Shown: positions 11,861-24,164 of the stretch, in pieces
How positions within the stretch are numbered: the first letter of the stretch is position 1
How the letters are laid out: every line of letters begins with the position of its first letter
NCBI GenBank assembly: GCA_964036315.1
Contig: OZ038495.1
Location: 27,835,266-27,899,265, forward strand
Direction of reading: 5' to 3'
Length of the DNA: 64,000 bases
Source: Acanthosepion esculentum
Taxonomy: Eukaryota > Mollusca > Cephalopoda > Sepiida > Sepiidae
Notes under the pieces: generated by a model
Database searches by the model: none
The model's input: the letters and a program-made list of their open reading frames with translations, nothing else
Told to the model about the DNA's origin: nothing
Translations under genes and position numbers: made by a program

Positions 11861-12990
11861 TCGTCATCTCTTTTTTTACCAAGTGCCAAAAAGAGACAAT
11901 TCCTTTGTTTTAATAAATCTTATCGCGTCTTAGGCAGACGAAAAAGAAATATAATTACAATTCTATTCCTGTTTACATTTGGGAACATGTCGGTCGCAAA
12001 ATCCAATTCTTATCAACTGACCGAATTTTTAACCTTCGTCGGTGAACCTCCCATTACCCACTTCGTTCAACAAGTGGCCCACTGACACTTTATCTCCTTC
12101 ACTCGTAAGCACCTGAGGTCGTTAAAATATAATCTATTCTTCGGCGCGTGGTCGATTGGACATTTAAGAAAATACCATCACAGAAACAAAAACAGATGGC
12201 TTCTACACAAGCCGGCGTTGATATCTCAACCCCTGGGTGAGTAGAGAAAAGAAAACATTTTTCTTGTCATGTTATTAGTATACTTTCAATCTATTTAAAA
12301 AAATAGCGGTTTTCCTGTTTTGTTATCAGTATACTTTCAGTCTGTGGAAAAACAGCGTTTCTTTGTTTTCCACTTTTTTTCCAATATACGAGCGCCTTCT
12401 TAATAGTATCAAGTCGTTGAGATATGCCATTTCGATAGCTGACCACAGCCCGTTGTCGATGTAAGATGTTGTATTCAAATAGACCTTTACACTAGGTCGC
12501 ATAAGTGCGAATTTAGGTTCATGTCGGGCGAATAGGGTATGGACACCATTCAGCGAAACTCTCCAGTAATTCTCTGAAACTATTTTTGGGAACTTGCGAT
12601 GAGGACACATGTGCATAATCCTGCTGTAATAACTCATCGTTGTTGGAGTTTATGAATTGGCGAAAAATGGTCACAATCAGTTAAGTAGAGGAGGCAAAAA
12701 ATATTAAAAAATGCCAAGACTTTCTAAAAAAAGATTTAAGAAATAATTCCGTTCATTCCTGAAAAAGTCTTGAGGGTTTCATTAAAATCTGACAGATACA
12801 TCATTTTTGTAATAATTTCCAAATCAATGTGTTTTTACTACAAAAAGAAGCTGAAATGTACCGTACAATATTATGGTCTCGTTTTGATGCCAGAGAAACA
12901 ATATTTTAATCAAATATTTCCAAGATTCAAAAAAGGATTATAAAATAATTTTGTGCGGTAGGATTTAGAATAAGATCACCTGGTATTTAT
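11861..12990. other. No recognised feature
   Basis: Mixed-composition sequence. A 103-codon minus-strand frame at 12326-12637 has no recognisable motif and no gene context, so it is not called as a gene. Confidence 0.4.
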
Positions 12991-13390
12991 CCTAGTTAGA
13001 TTTCGTCCGCTCTTAGCAACAATATACTTAGATTTCGTCTGCTTTTAGCAACAGTCTAGGTATATTTCGTCCGCTCTTAGCAACAATCTAGGTACATTTC
13101 GTCAACTCTTAGCAACAATCTAGGTAATTTTCGACGCACCTAGCAACAATCTACATAGATTTCGTCGGCTCTTAAAAACAGTCTACATAGATTTCGTCCG
13201 CGCTTAGCATCAATCTACATAGATTTCGTCCGCTCTGAGCAACAATATTTAGATTTCATCCGCTCTGAGCAACAATATTTAGATTTCATCCGCTCTGAGC
13301 AACAATCTAGGTACATTTCGTCCGCTCTTAGTAACAATCTAATTAAATTTCTTCCGCTCTTAGCAACAATAATTAGATTTCGTCGTCGTT
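12991..13390. repeat. Tandem repeat, unit about 32-40 bp
   Basis: About 11-12 degenerate units of the type ATTTCGTCCGCTCTTAGCA followed by ACAATCTAGGTA. Spacing varies from 28 to 40 bp and units are 70-95% alike by eye. The array is GC-richer than its surroundings, with CGTCCGC in most units. Confidence 0.9.
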
Positions 13391-14289
13391 TAGACTGAAA
13401 AATTTCTACGTATAAATGTCATTCGCAAACATTTTTCCAATTTTTAAAATTACTTTCTTCAATCCTGAAATATTGATTGTTAGTTTTTTTATCTTAAACT
13501 TTTACAAATTATTAGATTGGTTTATTTACGTACATGTACACTAATATAAATTCAATCTGAACCTTGCTATTTGAGAATGCCAATAAGTGATTAGGTGTTG
13601 AATAAAATAAAAGAAGAAAGAAGCCATTGTTCTTATCCCCCTCCCTGTACTTACCTGTTGATTAAATAATGTAAGTATAAATTGGGAATTTTAATGCTGC
13701 TTCGTAATCGTAATAAATGTGAAGCGTTTATCTCTTTGAAATGGCTTCGGATTTGCAAGTTGTGCTCAGTTCATTGCAGTTTTCATTTAAAAAAGATAAG
13801 AGCAAAATATAATGCATTTACGAAATAATCGAAAAAAAAAAACTAGTCCATATCATGACTCATGCATGTTACTAATATGTACTTAATCCCTTTTGATTCT
13901 TTTTCACAGATAAAAATCACTTTTCATTATCCGTGACTTCGAATAGTAGCAGAAAACAGATTAAGTCATAATTAGTTTGATTTGTGATTCGAACAAAATA
14001 GAAGCACCATGCGAGATCCAATATTAAATCTTATTCGCTATAATCCTTGAAAATCATATACAACATATCCTAATCGAAGCTTGTTCTGTTGATAGGAATC
14101 TGTTTTTCCACTAGTGTCACTGATAGATGTTAGGAAATTTATTATATAAAAATAGAAATTTATAATACAAATATACAAGATTGCACGTTTATCTCTAGAT
14201 TAATATACTTACTTACTTTAGGTTTAAATATGTGCATATTTGTCGTCTACCAGAACCGAACATGCTAAATTTATATCCAATTTCATACA
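13391..14289. other. No recognised feature
   Basis: AT-rich sequence with no convincing frame or repeat. Confidence 0.4.
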
Positions 14290-14440
14290 CATATTATCCA
14301 AATGTACATCGCTATGATACAAGAATAGGAAGAAGCAAAATCAGCTTTCAAACAAAGTACAGACTGTTCAAATCGCTGGTAGTCTCCATTCTCCTATATA
14401 ATAAACGGCTTCTTAATTGGCTTCTACATTCGGGTCCGCT
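14290..14440 (+). pseudogene. Short LINE RT C-terminal fragment
   Basis: The frame encodes 'KISFQTKYRLFKSLVVSILLY', matching the 'ISFKTKxxLYRSLVxSxLLYG' segment downstream of the RT palm in LINE polymerases. Nothing of the catalytic core is nearby. The frame then runs into a GAT repeat (14462-14483) coding poly-Asp, which is not part of the element. Confidence 0.6.
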
Positions 14441-14999
14441 CTACGATTACAAAAGTCAAGAGGATGATGATGATGATGATGACACCGACGACTTCGCATA
14501 AGTGTGTGTGTGTGTTTGTGTGTGTTTATATGAAAGCATTAATATATTTCTTACACTTCCTTTTATCCAACACAGACATGCACACGCAATTCTTTTTGTA
14601 CCGTAACATATTGGTTTTACAATCATTACACGTTTCGCTTTTTCCTCGTTTTTTTACACGTGTTTCGCGTAAATTATTGAACTGTTTCTCAATTAAAATG
14701 CATTAAATACTCGATATGCTTTAAGTTTTCATAAACCCTTTAAAACAATTTAAAGATCACATTATTCTAAAATCAAAAATTTTAGAAATTCTCTAATTAA
14801 CAGAAGAAAAATAACATTAAATCGTTAAATACCATCGCACTTTATTTTCTTCTTAGTCTATGTGTTAAGGAATATTAATTATATAACATTTTGCAGTTTT
14901 TTAAGCATTTCACCCCCAAGGAGTGCCGCTAACACGCAAGAGGTTACAGAGGGTAAGTGCAATAGTAAAGAGGCGTGTTTGAGGAAAGGATAAAGAGAA

Positions 15000-15720
15000 G
15001 AACGGGGAACAAGATCAAGGCATCAGAAGATGTCGATTGACATTACACTCGAATATCTGAGTATTATAGCTATCAGGGAAGCAAGTAAGAGGCAGGGCGC
15101 TCCACAGACGAGAAATGCGAGAGAGGAAGCTGTTCGAGTACTGTTTTAACAGTGAGAGTTTGGGACCGAGATGCCAACCTATTAGTACGCTTAAATTCTT
15201 GCAGTCTGGGAAGCCGCGAAAGTAGCTCGTCGGAGCTGTTGCCGTGAAATTAATTGTAGAGAAGACAGAGGGAAGCCACGGCACGTCTGGGAGAAAGCGA
15301 CTGTAGACGAGATGCCAGATCAGGACACATCATATTGCATATCCGTCTCTGTATTTTGTCGTGGACCTCGAGACGTACGCCGAGGGCACCAGACCATATA
15401 TGGCAGCAATATTCCATGCAAGGACGGATGATTGATTTATAGATTTGAATGATGGACTCAGGCGAGAAAAACATTCTGGCACGGCACAGAGAACCAACTG
15501 TCCTTGCGATAGATGAAGCTATTACTTCACTATAGTTGTTCCACCTCAGGTCAGCGGACAGCGTGAGGCTAAGTAAGTGCAGAGAGGCGCTCCCGTGGAG
15601 TTGGGCATGAGCCATTCTGATAAGAGGCAAGAAGGGTTCTCTGTGGTAAGTAAATGAGAGCAGTTTTGTTTTGGAGGCATTAAGTTTATGCAACGTTTCC
15701 TAATCACCATGTAACCATAA
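15000..15720 (-). pseudogene. LINE RT C-terminal region, Jockey/CR1-like
   Basis: Two minus-strand frames, shifted near 15250, together give the end of a non-LTR reverse transcriptase. 'LNASKTKLLSF' (post-YADD region) is followed by 'LSADLRWNNY', then 'YKSIIRPCMEYCCHIWSGA' (about 15445-15390), 'IQRRICNM', 'LSPRRAVASLCLLY', and finally a segment with 'LSRISRLWSALP' and 'FECNVNRHL'. The order is that of Jockey/CR1-type C-terminal domains. The catalytic YADD lies upstream of what is preserved. 5' truncation is usual for LINE copies. Confidence 0.8.
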
Positions 15721-16202
15721 AGCTTCACATTATGCTACTATTGGCCAACGAGCCTATTCGAACAAATAATATTATTTTAATTATAAAACGACATTATGAC
15801 GCCTACCTTTGTTAAGACATTGTGGCATTGAACTAAGAAATTGAATACTTTTTACAAAGCTAAATTGCAACAAACTAAGAATAAAAACCTGTATTGTTAC
15901 TAGGTTTATTTAAAGATGGAAATAACTGAAGGCTGATTAAAATAAAAATAAGTCTATTTAGAGTTTATTCTTATTCGATATGGTGACACTCCTTTCGATT
16001 ATGACGTGTGGCGGCCTAACTGTTCAGTTATTTTAGAAGTGAAACCCAAGACGACCGACACATATGATTTGATTATGGAGGAGAGGCCTTATGTGGAGGC
16101 AGACACTTTTCGGATGAACTGGAGGGGGTGATTCGCCATGAAGTTTCCGAACAGCACTCCTGAAGTCTGATTCACACCTTTCCCAAGACATTTTTGCGAA
16201 AG

Positions 16203-16345
16203 TGATACGACAAAATATAATTTTATGCTCGGCTATATTTATGGGTTTAAAGTGCTCAATGTCAGGGATAGAGCGTATGTAAATATTAAAGTAGACATTG
16301 AAGTCAACAGTCACCGGCCACAGTCTGTTTCATGCTTAAACGCAA
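16203..16345 (-). mobile_element. Family A repeat, degenerate copy
   Basis: Diverged minus-strand match to the family A 3' half, including the GAGCAC-side motif, a TGTTGACTTC segment and a GCATGAAACAGACTGTGG remnant of the ribozyme. The CTGA box is lost. A TA tract begins at 16368 on its 5' side. Confidence 0.6.
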
Positions 16346-16363
16346 TGAAGCAAGAAACAGACT

Positions 16364-16367
<4 letters not shown>

Positions 16368-16448
<81 letters not shown>
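16368..16448. repeat. (TA)n microsatellite
   Basis: About 80 bp of pure TA. Confidence 0.95.
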
Positions 16449-16453
<5 letters not shown>

Positions 16454-16861
16454 TAAAAACAGATTACATTAAGGTTCCATATAATAAATTATTTCACCAC
16501 AGCCCTTCCAAAGGACAGTGGATCATCAGATTTATTTCCAAATGTTGAAATGAAAATATATTTACACATTTATGACGGGCAATAATTTTGAAACTCACGA
16601 TGTGGGGGCAGTGTAGGGAGGTAGAGAGACAGCGTTGAGTTAGATGTAACATTTCTATTGTTTCAAATTCAAATATTCGCTGAAATCTAGACATTGACAC
16701 TTTAAATCTGTTAACGGAAGTTATATCTTGATTAGGAAGTGGGATGGAGACAAATCTATATTGAAAAAAGAGAAAAAGAAAAAGAGAGAAAAAAGAGAAA
16801 GAGGTTGTAAACAAGTGTCATTAACTTCTATTGGAATATGCGTTTTTTTTTTTTTTCCCTA

Positions 16862-16865
<4 letters not shown>

Positions 16866-16933
<68 letters not shown>
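16866..16933. repeat. (TA)n microsatellite
   Basis: Pure TA tract ending immediately before the family D copy at 16938. Confidence 0.95.
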
Positions 16934-16937
<4 letters not shown>

Positions 16938-16938
<1 letters not shown>

Positions 16939-16999
16939 CACCTGATGAAATGCTTAGCTTATGTTTAGGTATCGAAACAAATATGAATTTTTGTAGTAG
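16938..16999 (+). ncRNA. Hammerhead ribozyme motif with canonical core, family D copy 3
   Basis: CTGATGA (16942-16948) and GAAAC (16974-16978) enclose an arm where ATGCTTAG can pair with TTTAGGTAT (about 8 pairs, three of them G-U) around a short loop; the closing position is an A-C mismatch. Stem III is ACAAA/TTTGT, followed by the GTA triplet (16993-16995). Stem I is short: CCAC (16938-16941) with GTAG (16996-16999), one mismatch. All invariant core residues are present. Confidence 0.5.
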
Positions 17000-17130
17000 A
17001 GATTACGTATTTGTTCGTATGTAACAACTTATCATAAATAACTATTGCTCTACTTTTGGTATTGAGCCCTTTTTAAATCAATGTTTCAAACGTTTGAATT
17101 TATATTTTTTTCATTATCATTACATTTGGA
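16938..17130 (+). mobile_element. Family D ribozyme-bearing repeat, copy 3
   Basis: Begins with the hammerhead fold, then continues with AATAACTATTGCTCTAC...TATTGAG (17035-17065), homologous to the 3' region of copy 2 (11624-11607). It ends near a TG/TA tract at 17131. Confidence 0.6.
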
Positions 17131-17223
17131 TATATGTGTGTATGTAAATATATATGTGTGTGTGTGTATATATGTGTGTATGTGTGTGTGTGTGTGTATA
17201 TATATATATGTGTGTGTGTGTGT
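17131..17223. repeat. (TG)n/(TA)n microsatellite
   Basis: Alternating TGTG and TATA runs. Confidence 0.95.
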
Positions 17224-17804
17224 GAAAAAATAAATCATGTCTTTCACTTTGGATGTTTACAACATTCAGTGGAACGCTTACTTTTGAGTAGCTTGCTCTA
17301 TATTAGTAGAAGATTTTTTTATACTATGTTAGCGGGAAAGAAACATGGAACAAGAGTGATTAACACAATATTTTCTTTGTCTTTACACAAAAGATGAACA
17401 GAAAAGTGTTCGGTAGAAATATTATTTCAGTGCACAGTAGAATGAGCAAATTTATAGCTTATAAGAGAATAAGTCTCTTGTTTTACTCTCACCAACATTT
17501 TCTATTCCCATTCTTATTTTATTAATCGATACATCCATCGACTTTCCTCTTTATTTTCTTCCATTTCTCAGCTCATTAATATAATTACTTCTTACCTAGT
17601 CCTAATTTTACTAATATGGATTTCATTATTGGCGATTAAGTCATTGTGGGCAGATGGAGGGTTACTTAATAAGTCGTGTGATATGAAAGTAAGAAATTAA
17701 GATGTTTAGGATCTACTGGATAGATAACGATTGGTCCTTAACTGGAAGAGATTAAGATTGTAGCACTCTGAGTGGATAACGTCTACGCGGGAGTCTGTTT
17801 CACA

Positions 17805-18160
17805 GATCAGCAGTTCTTGACAATAACGTGTCCGAGTGTCATGGAATACTGTGGGAATAAGGGTGGTTCTACTCCGTGAATGTAAGATGGCGGGCCAGAG
17901 TTGTAAAGATCTGAACTGTTAGAACAATAGAATGGGGAATAACGACAGGATTGCAACGTTTCGTCTGTGGGCAAAGAGGATGACGGTGGGAAATATATCA
18001 CCCCGTCATCCAAGGCCGCGTAAATGATTTTGAACGCTATCAAGGCTGAAAAGAGAGGAGTCGGCAGTTCCAGTCCAGATATGGTAGCAATACTACACTT
18101 TGGGTCTAATATGGCATAGGTGAAGTATTTTCTGGACCGGTACAATGACCCAAACACTTT
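17805..18160 (-). pseudogene. LINE RT C-terminal fragment, second copy
   Basis: A minus-strand frame of about 116 codons contains 'FGSLYRSRKYFT', an SLYRAxxYFS-like motif. The tail 'DLYNSGPPS...H' resembles the 'ELxxLVPPSxxxxRxTR' segment of Jockey/CR1-like LINEs. The central 'RPxxEYCSHIW' motif is scrambled, so the copy is old. It is not a duplicate of the fragment at 15.0-15.7 kb. Confidence 0.55.
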
Positions 18161-18321
18161 TCCCCAGCATCTTTAGCTATAAATCGCATGTATGATTCAC
18201 TTAACATCTGAAAAGAACTTGAGTCTCAACAGACGTTCAAATAAAGGAGACTAATTAAAAGACAAACCGTTCATCGTCCGATCAGTGATGATAAAATGAT
18301 ACTAGATTGTTTTTTCTAGTA

Positions 18322-18861
18322 CAGGGTGTCCCCAAAAATCTGACATCATTTTAAAAGTAATTATCTTAAAAACTACTAAGTCTACCTCAATGGAATTGAA
18401 CACTTTAGGTGTTGAACATCATAAGTTTATTATGGGACCGATTTCATAAGTGTTCAATATGTGCACTGCCTGTGACACGGCACACGTCATGTCGGTTGTT
18501 AAGCTCTTGCCAAACACGCTGTAGCATGTCTCCTGTAACATTAGCAAGTGCGGAAGTGGTTTTCTGCTTGAGTTCATCAATGCTAGCAAGAAGAGGGATC
18601 AGACTAGTCCTCTCACATATCCCCTAAAAAGAAATCACATGGAGACAGGTGCGGTGACCGCGTCGGCTATTTCATCAGAAAACATGTCTTCATCTCCACT
18701 ACGCCCGTTCCATCTCTCTGGAAGATTCTCATTGAGATAACAAAAATAAAACATTAAATATAAAATCTTGATCTGTTTCTGTGAAAATTTGAGTTTATTT
18801 CAACAAGAATTGCCAAAATGATTGGCCTGCAAAATGATGTCAACATTTTGGGGACAACGTG
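18322..18861 (-). mobile_element. Short mariner-like element with TA duplications
   Basis: Left terminus CAGGGTGTCCCCAAAAA and the reverse complement of the right terminus CACGTTGTCCCCAAAAT are alike over about 35 bp, continuing as TGACATCATTTT. TA occurs on both outer sides (18320-18321 and 18862-18863). The 540-bp interior keeps only the 3' end of a transposase, so the element is internally deleted. Confidence 0.75.
18445..18680 (-). pseudogene. 3' fragment of mariner-like transposase
   Basis: The minus strand reads 'PHLSPCDFFLGDM', matching the 'SPDLxPxDFFLWGxxK' end of the DDE/D domain in IS630-Tc1-mariner transposases. It continues as 'LLASIDELKQ' and 'DMLQRVWQEL...HDVCRV', then 'HIEHL', the usual C-terminus ending in a helix and a Gly-His segment. 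One stop and one frame change are present. The first two catalytic Asp residues are deleted. Confidence 0.7.
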
Positions 18862-18869
18862 TATTATAA

Positions 18870-19008
18870 GTTACATGCCTGTTTTTCACCTAATGAGCTG
18901 TTTGGGCTAAGTCAGCAGAGATCACCCGTCAGGCAAGGATCATCTCCGTTCTTAGGGCTGCTTTTGTAAATTGTGATATCATCTGCACTAATGATCTAAG
19001 GTTTCTCG

Positions 19009-19089
<81 letters not shown>

Positions 19090-19900
19090 GCTAAAAGTCT
19101 GTGATTGCTTGCGTGCTTGTGCGGTCCGTCCAGCGCATAATGACTTACGAGTTGTTTATACAGTAAGTATTTTTATTTTATATTTCTTCAAACAGACATT
19201 TTTTTTTAATTAAAATAACTTTAAATTAATATCAGACACAAAAGATCCTGCTTTGCTGTTTCGTTCAGTTGTTTATAGAGTAATTATTTATATTTCAGAT
19301 TTCTTTAAAACAAACCATATTTTTAATATTTAAGAAATAGATTTTGGCTTATTTAAAAATATTTTCAAGTGAATATGATTTTAAAATATTTTTTAATTTA
19401 ATCTGATTTAAAGTTCAAGTTTATCCCGGAAGTTCTATTCCTATTAAATGCTGTAAATAATCAGTAAAACGTTAAACATGAACTTGTAAACCAGACCAAT
19501 GATGACAAGAACGAATTGAAATATTAAACTGAATCATAATAAAATTAATTTTTATTTCAGTGGAATTTTGAAATCAATTTCATTGTTTCATACCCTGAAC
19601 CGCCAGTGACCCAACAGGTTACGGGTAGTCTAGTAATAAAATAAAATTAATCATAATTAATAAAAAGTAGAAAGAAGCAAGGCCCGAGAAGTGAGTCTTG
19701 AAGGACGTCTGCATTGATCCAGGGACTGAGAGAAATCTCTATTCAAAACTATCTACGTGGACCTACCTGAGAGAAATGACTTAATAATTCCGTAGACGCT
19801 TCCATAGCTCTAGATTTGTATATCCTGGGTACGAAGTTTAGCCAACAGAAAAACAAAAGACTTAATTCTAACAAAAGAGACCAATATAACTAATAGTCAT
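18870..19900. other. AT-rich stretch with CA/TA tract
   Basis: CA repeat followed by TA at 19009-19085. The remainder is T- and A-rich, with no recognised frame. Confidence 0.5.
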
Positions 19901-19924
19901 AACCTATAAAAATGTGTTATCAAA

Positions 19925-20899
19925 ACAAAAAAAAAAGAAAGAAAAAAGTTACTGATATCCAAAACGAGGCTTACACGTGAGCGTCTTTTTTAAAAAAAAG
20001 TGATTTTCATATAATTACACTGCATATAGAGAGAAGATTATGTAGAGCCAGATTTCCCGTTATCTGATAATTACATATATAAAATTTAATTTTAGACATT
20101 TCATAACTCCTCATTGATAGTCATGTTAACGGGTGTATAGAAAAATCGGTATCAACTTGCCATAGGGAGACCAATATGTTTTAGGAATCCTTACATGTAT
20201 TGAAATAATTTGAATACCACCATTACGTCTGTTTGTCTGCTGCTAAAAACCTTCAGCCATATTAATCATTAACTCTTTGAGCCCTGCGTTCCTGAACAGT
20301 TTTAACCTTTCTGCCTAAGCTCCTGGGTCAAAATTCGCAAATAATTGGTATATAATGTTTCCCGGTAGATATAAAATTAGTTAATAGTGTTTACCCACCG
20401 TTCAACCGGTAGCTGAGCATTAAGTCATTTTTCTTTACCACTGTTCAACAGGTAACTGGGTATTACGTCATATATTTTCTACCACCGGTAAAGCGGTGGT
20501 CAAGATTCAAAAGGTTAATATTCTTGGTGTTGTGTCTGTTTTCCATTACTCAACAGTTTGCTACTGACATTTGAAATGATTCATTGCCGCATAATGCGTG
20601 AAAGTTTTTAAGTCGGGAAGAAATGTCAAATAAAAATAAAGTCAAACACAGGTGCCAAATTGATTCACCTAACGTTGATTTATTTACATTTTCTTTCTAT
20701 CTATATAAAGATTTTCTTTGTTTCTTTTTTGCTTTCCTGAGGTGAAAAGCCCCACAAATTCGATCTGATTATCAAATGATCTGATATTTTCAGACATTAA
20801 AAAAAACTTACATAAATGATGCCTACAGTAACCTTCCGAAACTGAACAAGTGTTTACACGATTCATTCCTGTGTTATTATGTGCCAGGGACCGTCCATA
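19925..20899 (+). repeat. Interspersed repeat G, copy 1
   Basis: Parallel to 22800-23505 over about 700 bp with roughly 90% identity by eye; both contain GTGCCAAATTGATTCACCTA and the CCCGTTATCTGATAATTACA block. Copy 1 carries an extra 242-bp insertion at 20273-20514. It begins with the right end of a hairpin element (TTACTGATATCCAAA...GAGCGTCTTTTT). Confidence 0.85.
20273..20514. mobile_element. piggyBac-type MITE with TTAA duplications
   Basis: The insertion is bounded by TTAA on both sides (20269-20272 and 20515-20518), while the paralogous sequence at 23122-23125 has a single TTAA. Its ends CTCTTTGAGCCCTG and CCTTTTGAATCTTG (reverse complement) are imperfect inverted repeats of the CCYTTTG type used by piggyBac-superfamily elements. 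The interior holds ACCGGTAG/ACCACCGGT-like short repeats of about 55 bp. No coding capacity. Confidence 0.8.
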
Positions 20900-20903
20900 T
20901 ATA

Positions 20904-22419
20904 CGCCCTGGTCAAAATCTTAAGACACGATACAAAAGTGTTAAAAAATATATAAAATACTGTTACTTTAGTCAAAATATATTTGCGAAACATTTACATT
21001 AAATTAGAAATTGTAGTTTATCAACAAACGAGTGAACATTTTACGCTTTTAAATGATTAATTTAAACTAACATTAAAAAAAAGGATTTTTTTTGGTTGGT
21101 CATAAACATAAGACCATGTGTGAAAAAAAACAAATTACTGGACAAAAATTTTAGAACTAGTCAGTGTGCTCATAGCTTCAGGTGTGTAGACATCTTCGTA
21201 GCTCATTTCCAGTATTAAATTTGAGATTTTAAAATGGCTAAGGGTAAGTTTGAACAGGGCAGGATTGTTGAACTTCAAAGAAGTGTTCTTTCGCAACGAG
21301 CCATTGCAAATGAAATTATCCGTAGCAGAACTGTCATTTCTAACTTCATTAAAATTCCAGATGCGTATGCATCTAAAAAATCAAGTGGTCGCCCCAATAA
21401 AATCTCACCATCTCTAGACAGACGCATTAGGCGAGAAGTTAAGAGAGATTCAAGCCTAACATCAAATCAAATAAAAGCGAATACAGATGCTGAATGCAGC
21501 TCTCGAACAATTCGACGGCATTTAAATAAGAAAGGGTTTAAGAACTTGAAACGGCTGCAGAGGCCTCGCCTACTTCGTCATAAACCTCCAGTTTACAATT
21601 TGCTTCCGATTATCAAACTTGGGATGTGGATAAATGGAAGAAAGTGTTGTTTTCAGACGAGAAAAACACTCAATCTTGATGGCCCAGGAGGTTTTCAGCG
21701 TTATTGGCATGTAAAAGATGCCCAAAAAGAAATCTTCTCAATACGACACAGTGGAGCTGGATCAATTATGGTCTGGGGTTCATTTTCGTACAATGGAACT
21801 CTTGAATTACAGGAGGTAAAAGGTCGTCAAACAGCTGCTAGTTACATTGACATGTTAAGGAAGGCATTGCCAATTACTGAAGGCCCTCATCAAGTGGAGA
21901 AAACCGGATTTCCCAGCATGACAATGCTGCAGTCCACAACGCTCTCCAGGTCGAAACCCAATAGAGAATATTTGGAGATGGATGGCAAAGGATGTTTATA
22001 AACATGGATTGCAATTTGAAACTCAGGATGTTCCTCGTGATGCAGTTTATGCATCCTGGGTGAGCATCCCAAGCACCCTCATGCAGAAGTTAATAATGTG
22101 TATGCCAAAGTGAATTTTCGAATTAATTCGCAAAAATTGAGGATATACTGAGAATTAAATTGTCGTTCTGACTTATTTGTTCTGTATTTGCTATCTTTAT
22201 TTACATGGTCTTATTTTTATGACCAACCAAAAGAATCCTTTTTTCAATATTTGCTTAAATTAATCAATGAAAAGCTTAAATTTTTCACTTGTTTGTTGAT
22301 AAACTACATTTTGTAATTAAATGTAAATGTTTCCCAAATATATTTTGATTAAAGTAACAGTTTTTATATTTTTTTAACCCTTTTGTATCTTGTCTTAAGA
22401 TTTTTGACTAGGGGGTGCG

Positions 22420-22420
<1 letters not shown>
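20904..22420 (+). mobile_element. Tc1-like DNA transposon, second family, IR/DR ends
   Basis: Terminal inverted repeats of about 220 bp. The left end starts CGCCCTGGTCAAAATCTTAA after TA (20902-20903), and the right end mirrors it up to about 22420. An inner repeat of the same binding-site type (GGTCATAAACATAAGACC, about 21098-21115, and its mirror near 22206-22224) gives the IR/DR arrangement. The element contains one decayed transposase and abuts a large TA tract. Confidence 0.85.
21234..22140 (+). pseudogene. Tc1-like transposase, frameshifted, C-terminus lost
   Basis: Starts MAKGKFEQGRIVEL with a paired helix-turn-helix region (residues about 1-55 and 60-110), a 'SGRPNKIS' linker and 'SSRTIRRHLNKKGF'. 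Near 21590 the frame slips; the catalytic '[11 protein letters not shown]' (about 21630-21665) is in another frame, after which the first frame resumes with 'IMVWGSFSYNG'. A third slip near 21895 precedes 'QHDNAAVHNALQ' (second Asp, about 21920) and then a stop. The last catalytic motif (SPDLNPIE type) is missing. Inactive. Confidence 0.85.
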
Positions 22421-22423
<3 letters not shown>

Positions 22424-22472
<49 letters not shown>

Positions 22473-22473
22473 T

Positions 22474-22511
<38 letters not shown>

Positions 22512-22556
22512 AATTTATATATATATATATAAATTTTTATATATATATATTATATA

Positions 22557-22638
<82 letters not shown>
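22424..22638. repeat. (TA)n microsatellite, about 215 bp
   Basis: TA tract with AAATTTATA interruptions between the Tc1-like element and repeat G copy 2. Confidence 0.95.
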
Positions 22639-22639
<1 letters not shown>

Positions 22640-22642
<3 letters not shown>

Positions 22643-23501
22643 AAAATTTTAAAAAGACGCTCCTGTCGAAGGCTATTTTTGGATATTAGTAACTTTCTAT
22701 TTTATTGTTGTCTATTTTATTTAATTTGGCTTTTCGGCAGATTTGTTCTGAAATATTTATCACATTGTCGACATGAAAAAACAAAAACACACGTAGTGAA
22801 AAAAAAGAAAAAGAAAGAAGTTACTAATATCCAAATAGTATCTTTAAAAAAAGAATTAATTTCATATAACTACACTGCATAATGAGAGAGAAGATTATGT
22901 AGAGTCAAATTTCCCGTTATCTGATAATTACATATATAAACTTTTTTGACATTTCATAATTCCTCATTGAAATGCACATTAACGGGTATATAGAAAAAAT
23001 TGTATCAAGTTGCCATAGGGAGAACAAAATGTTTCAGAAATCCTCACGTGTATCGAAAGAATTTGAATACCACCTTTACGTCTATTTGTTTCCTGCTAAA
23101 CATTTTCATCCATATTAATCATTAATATTCTTGGTGTTGTGTCTGTTTTCCATTACTCAACAGTTTGCTACTGACATTTGAAATGATTCATTGCCGCATA
23201 ATGCGTGAAAGTTTTTAAGTCGGGGAGAAATGTCAAATAAAAATAAAGCCAAACACAGGTGCCAAATTGATTCACCTAACGTTGATTTATTTACATTTTC
23301 TTTCTATCTATATAAAGATTTTCTTTGTTTCTTTTTTTGCTTTCCTGAGGTGAAAAGCCCCACAAATTCGATCTGATTATCAAATGATCTCATACTTTCA
23401 GACATTAAAAAAAACTGATATAAATGATGCAAACAGTAATCTTCCGAAACTGAACAAGTGTTTGCATGATTCATCCTCTTATTATTGTGTGACAGTCGGC
23501 G

Positions 23502-23505
<4 letters not shown>
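22640..23505 (+). repeat. Interspersed repeat G, copy 2 (with empty MITE site)
   Basis: Starts with a hairpin end (AGACGCTCCTGTCGAAGGCT) and then parallels 19925-20899. It lacks the 242-bp insertion, keeping the uninterrupted TTAA at 23122-23125. It passes into a CT/TA tract at 23502. Confidence 0.85.
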
Positions 23506-23546
<41 letters not shown>

Positions 23547-23547
23547 G
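23502..23547. repeat. (CT)n-(TA)n microsatellite
   Basis: CT repeats merging into TA. Confidence 0.95.
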
Positions 23548-23550
23548 TAT

Positions 23551-24080
<530 letters not shown>

Positions 24081-24123
24081 AAACATTCGGCCTTGTGCCA
24101 CATCTAAGCTACGCTTGGAAAAT

Positions 24124-24126
<3 letters not shown>

Positions 24127-24160
<34 letters not shown>
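24127..24160. repeat. (TA)n microsatellite
   Basis: TA tract directly before a family A copy. Confidence 0.9.

Positions 24161-24164
<4 letters not shown>

Noticed and set aside
16033..16314. 93-codon minus frame as a gene
   Set aside because: It overlaps a degenerate family A repeat and shows no motif.
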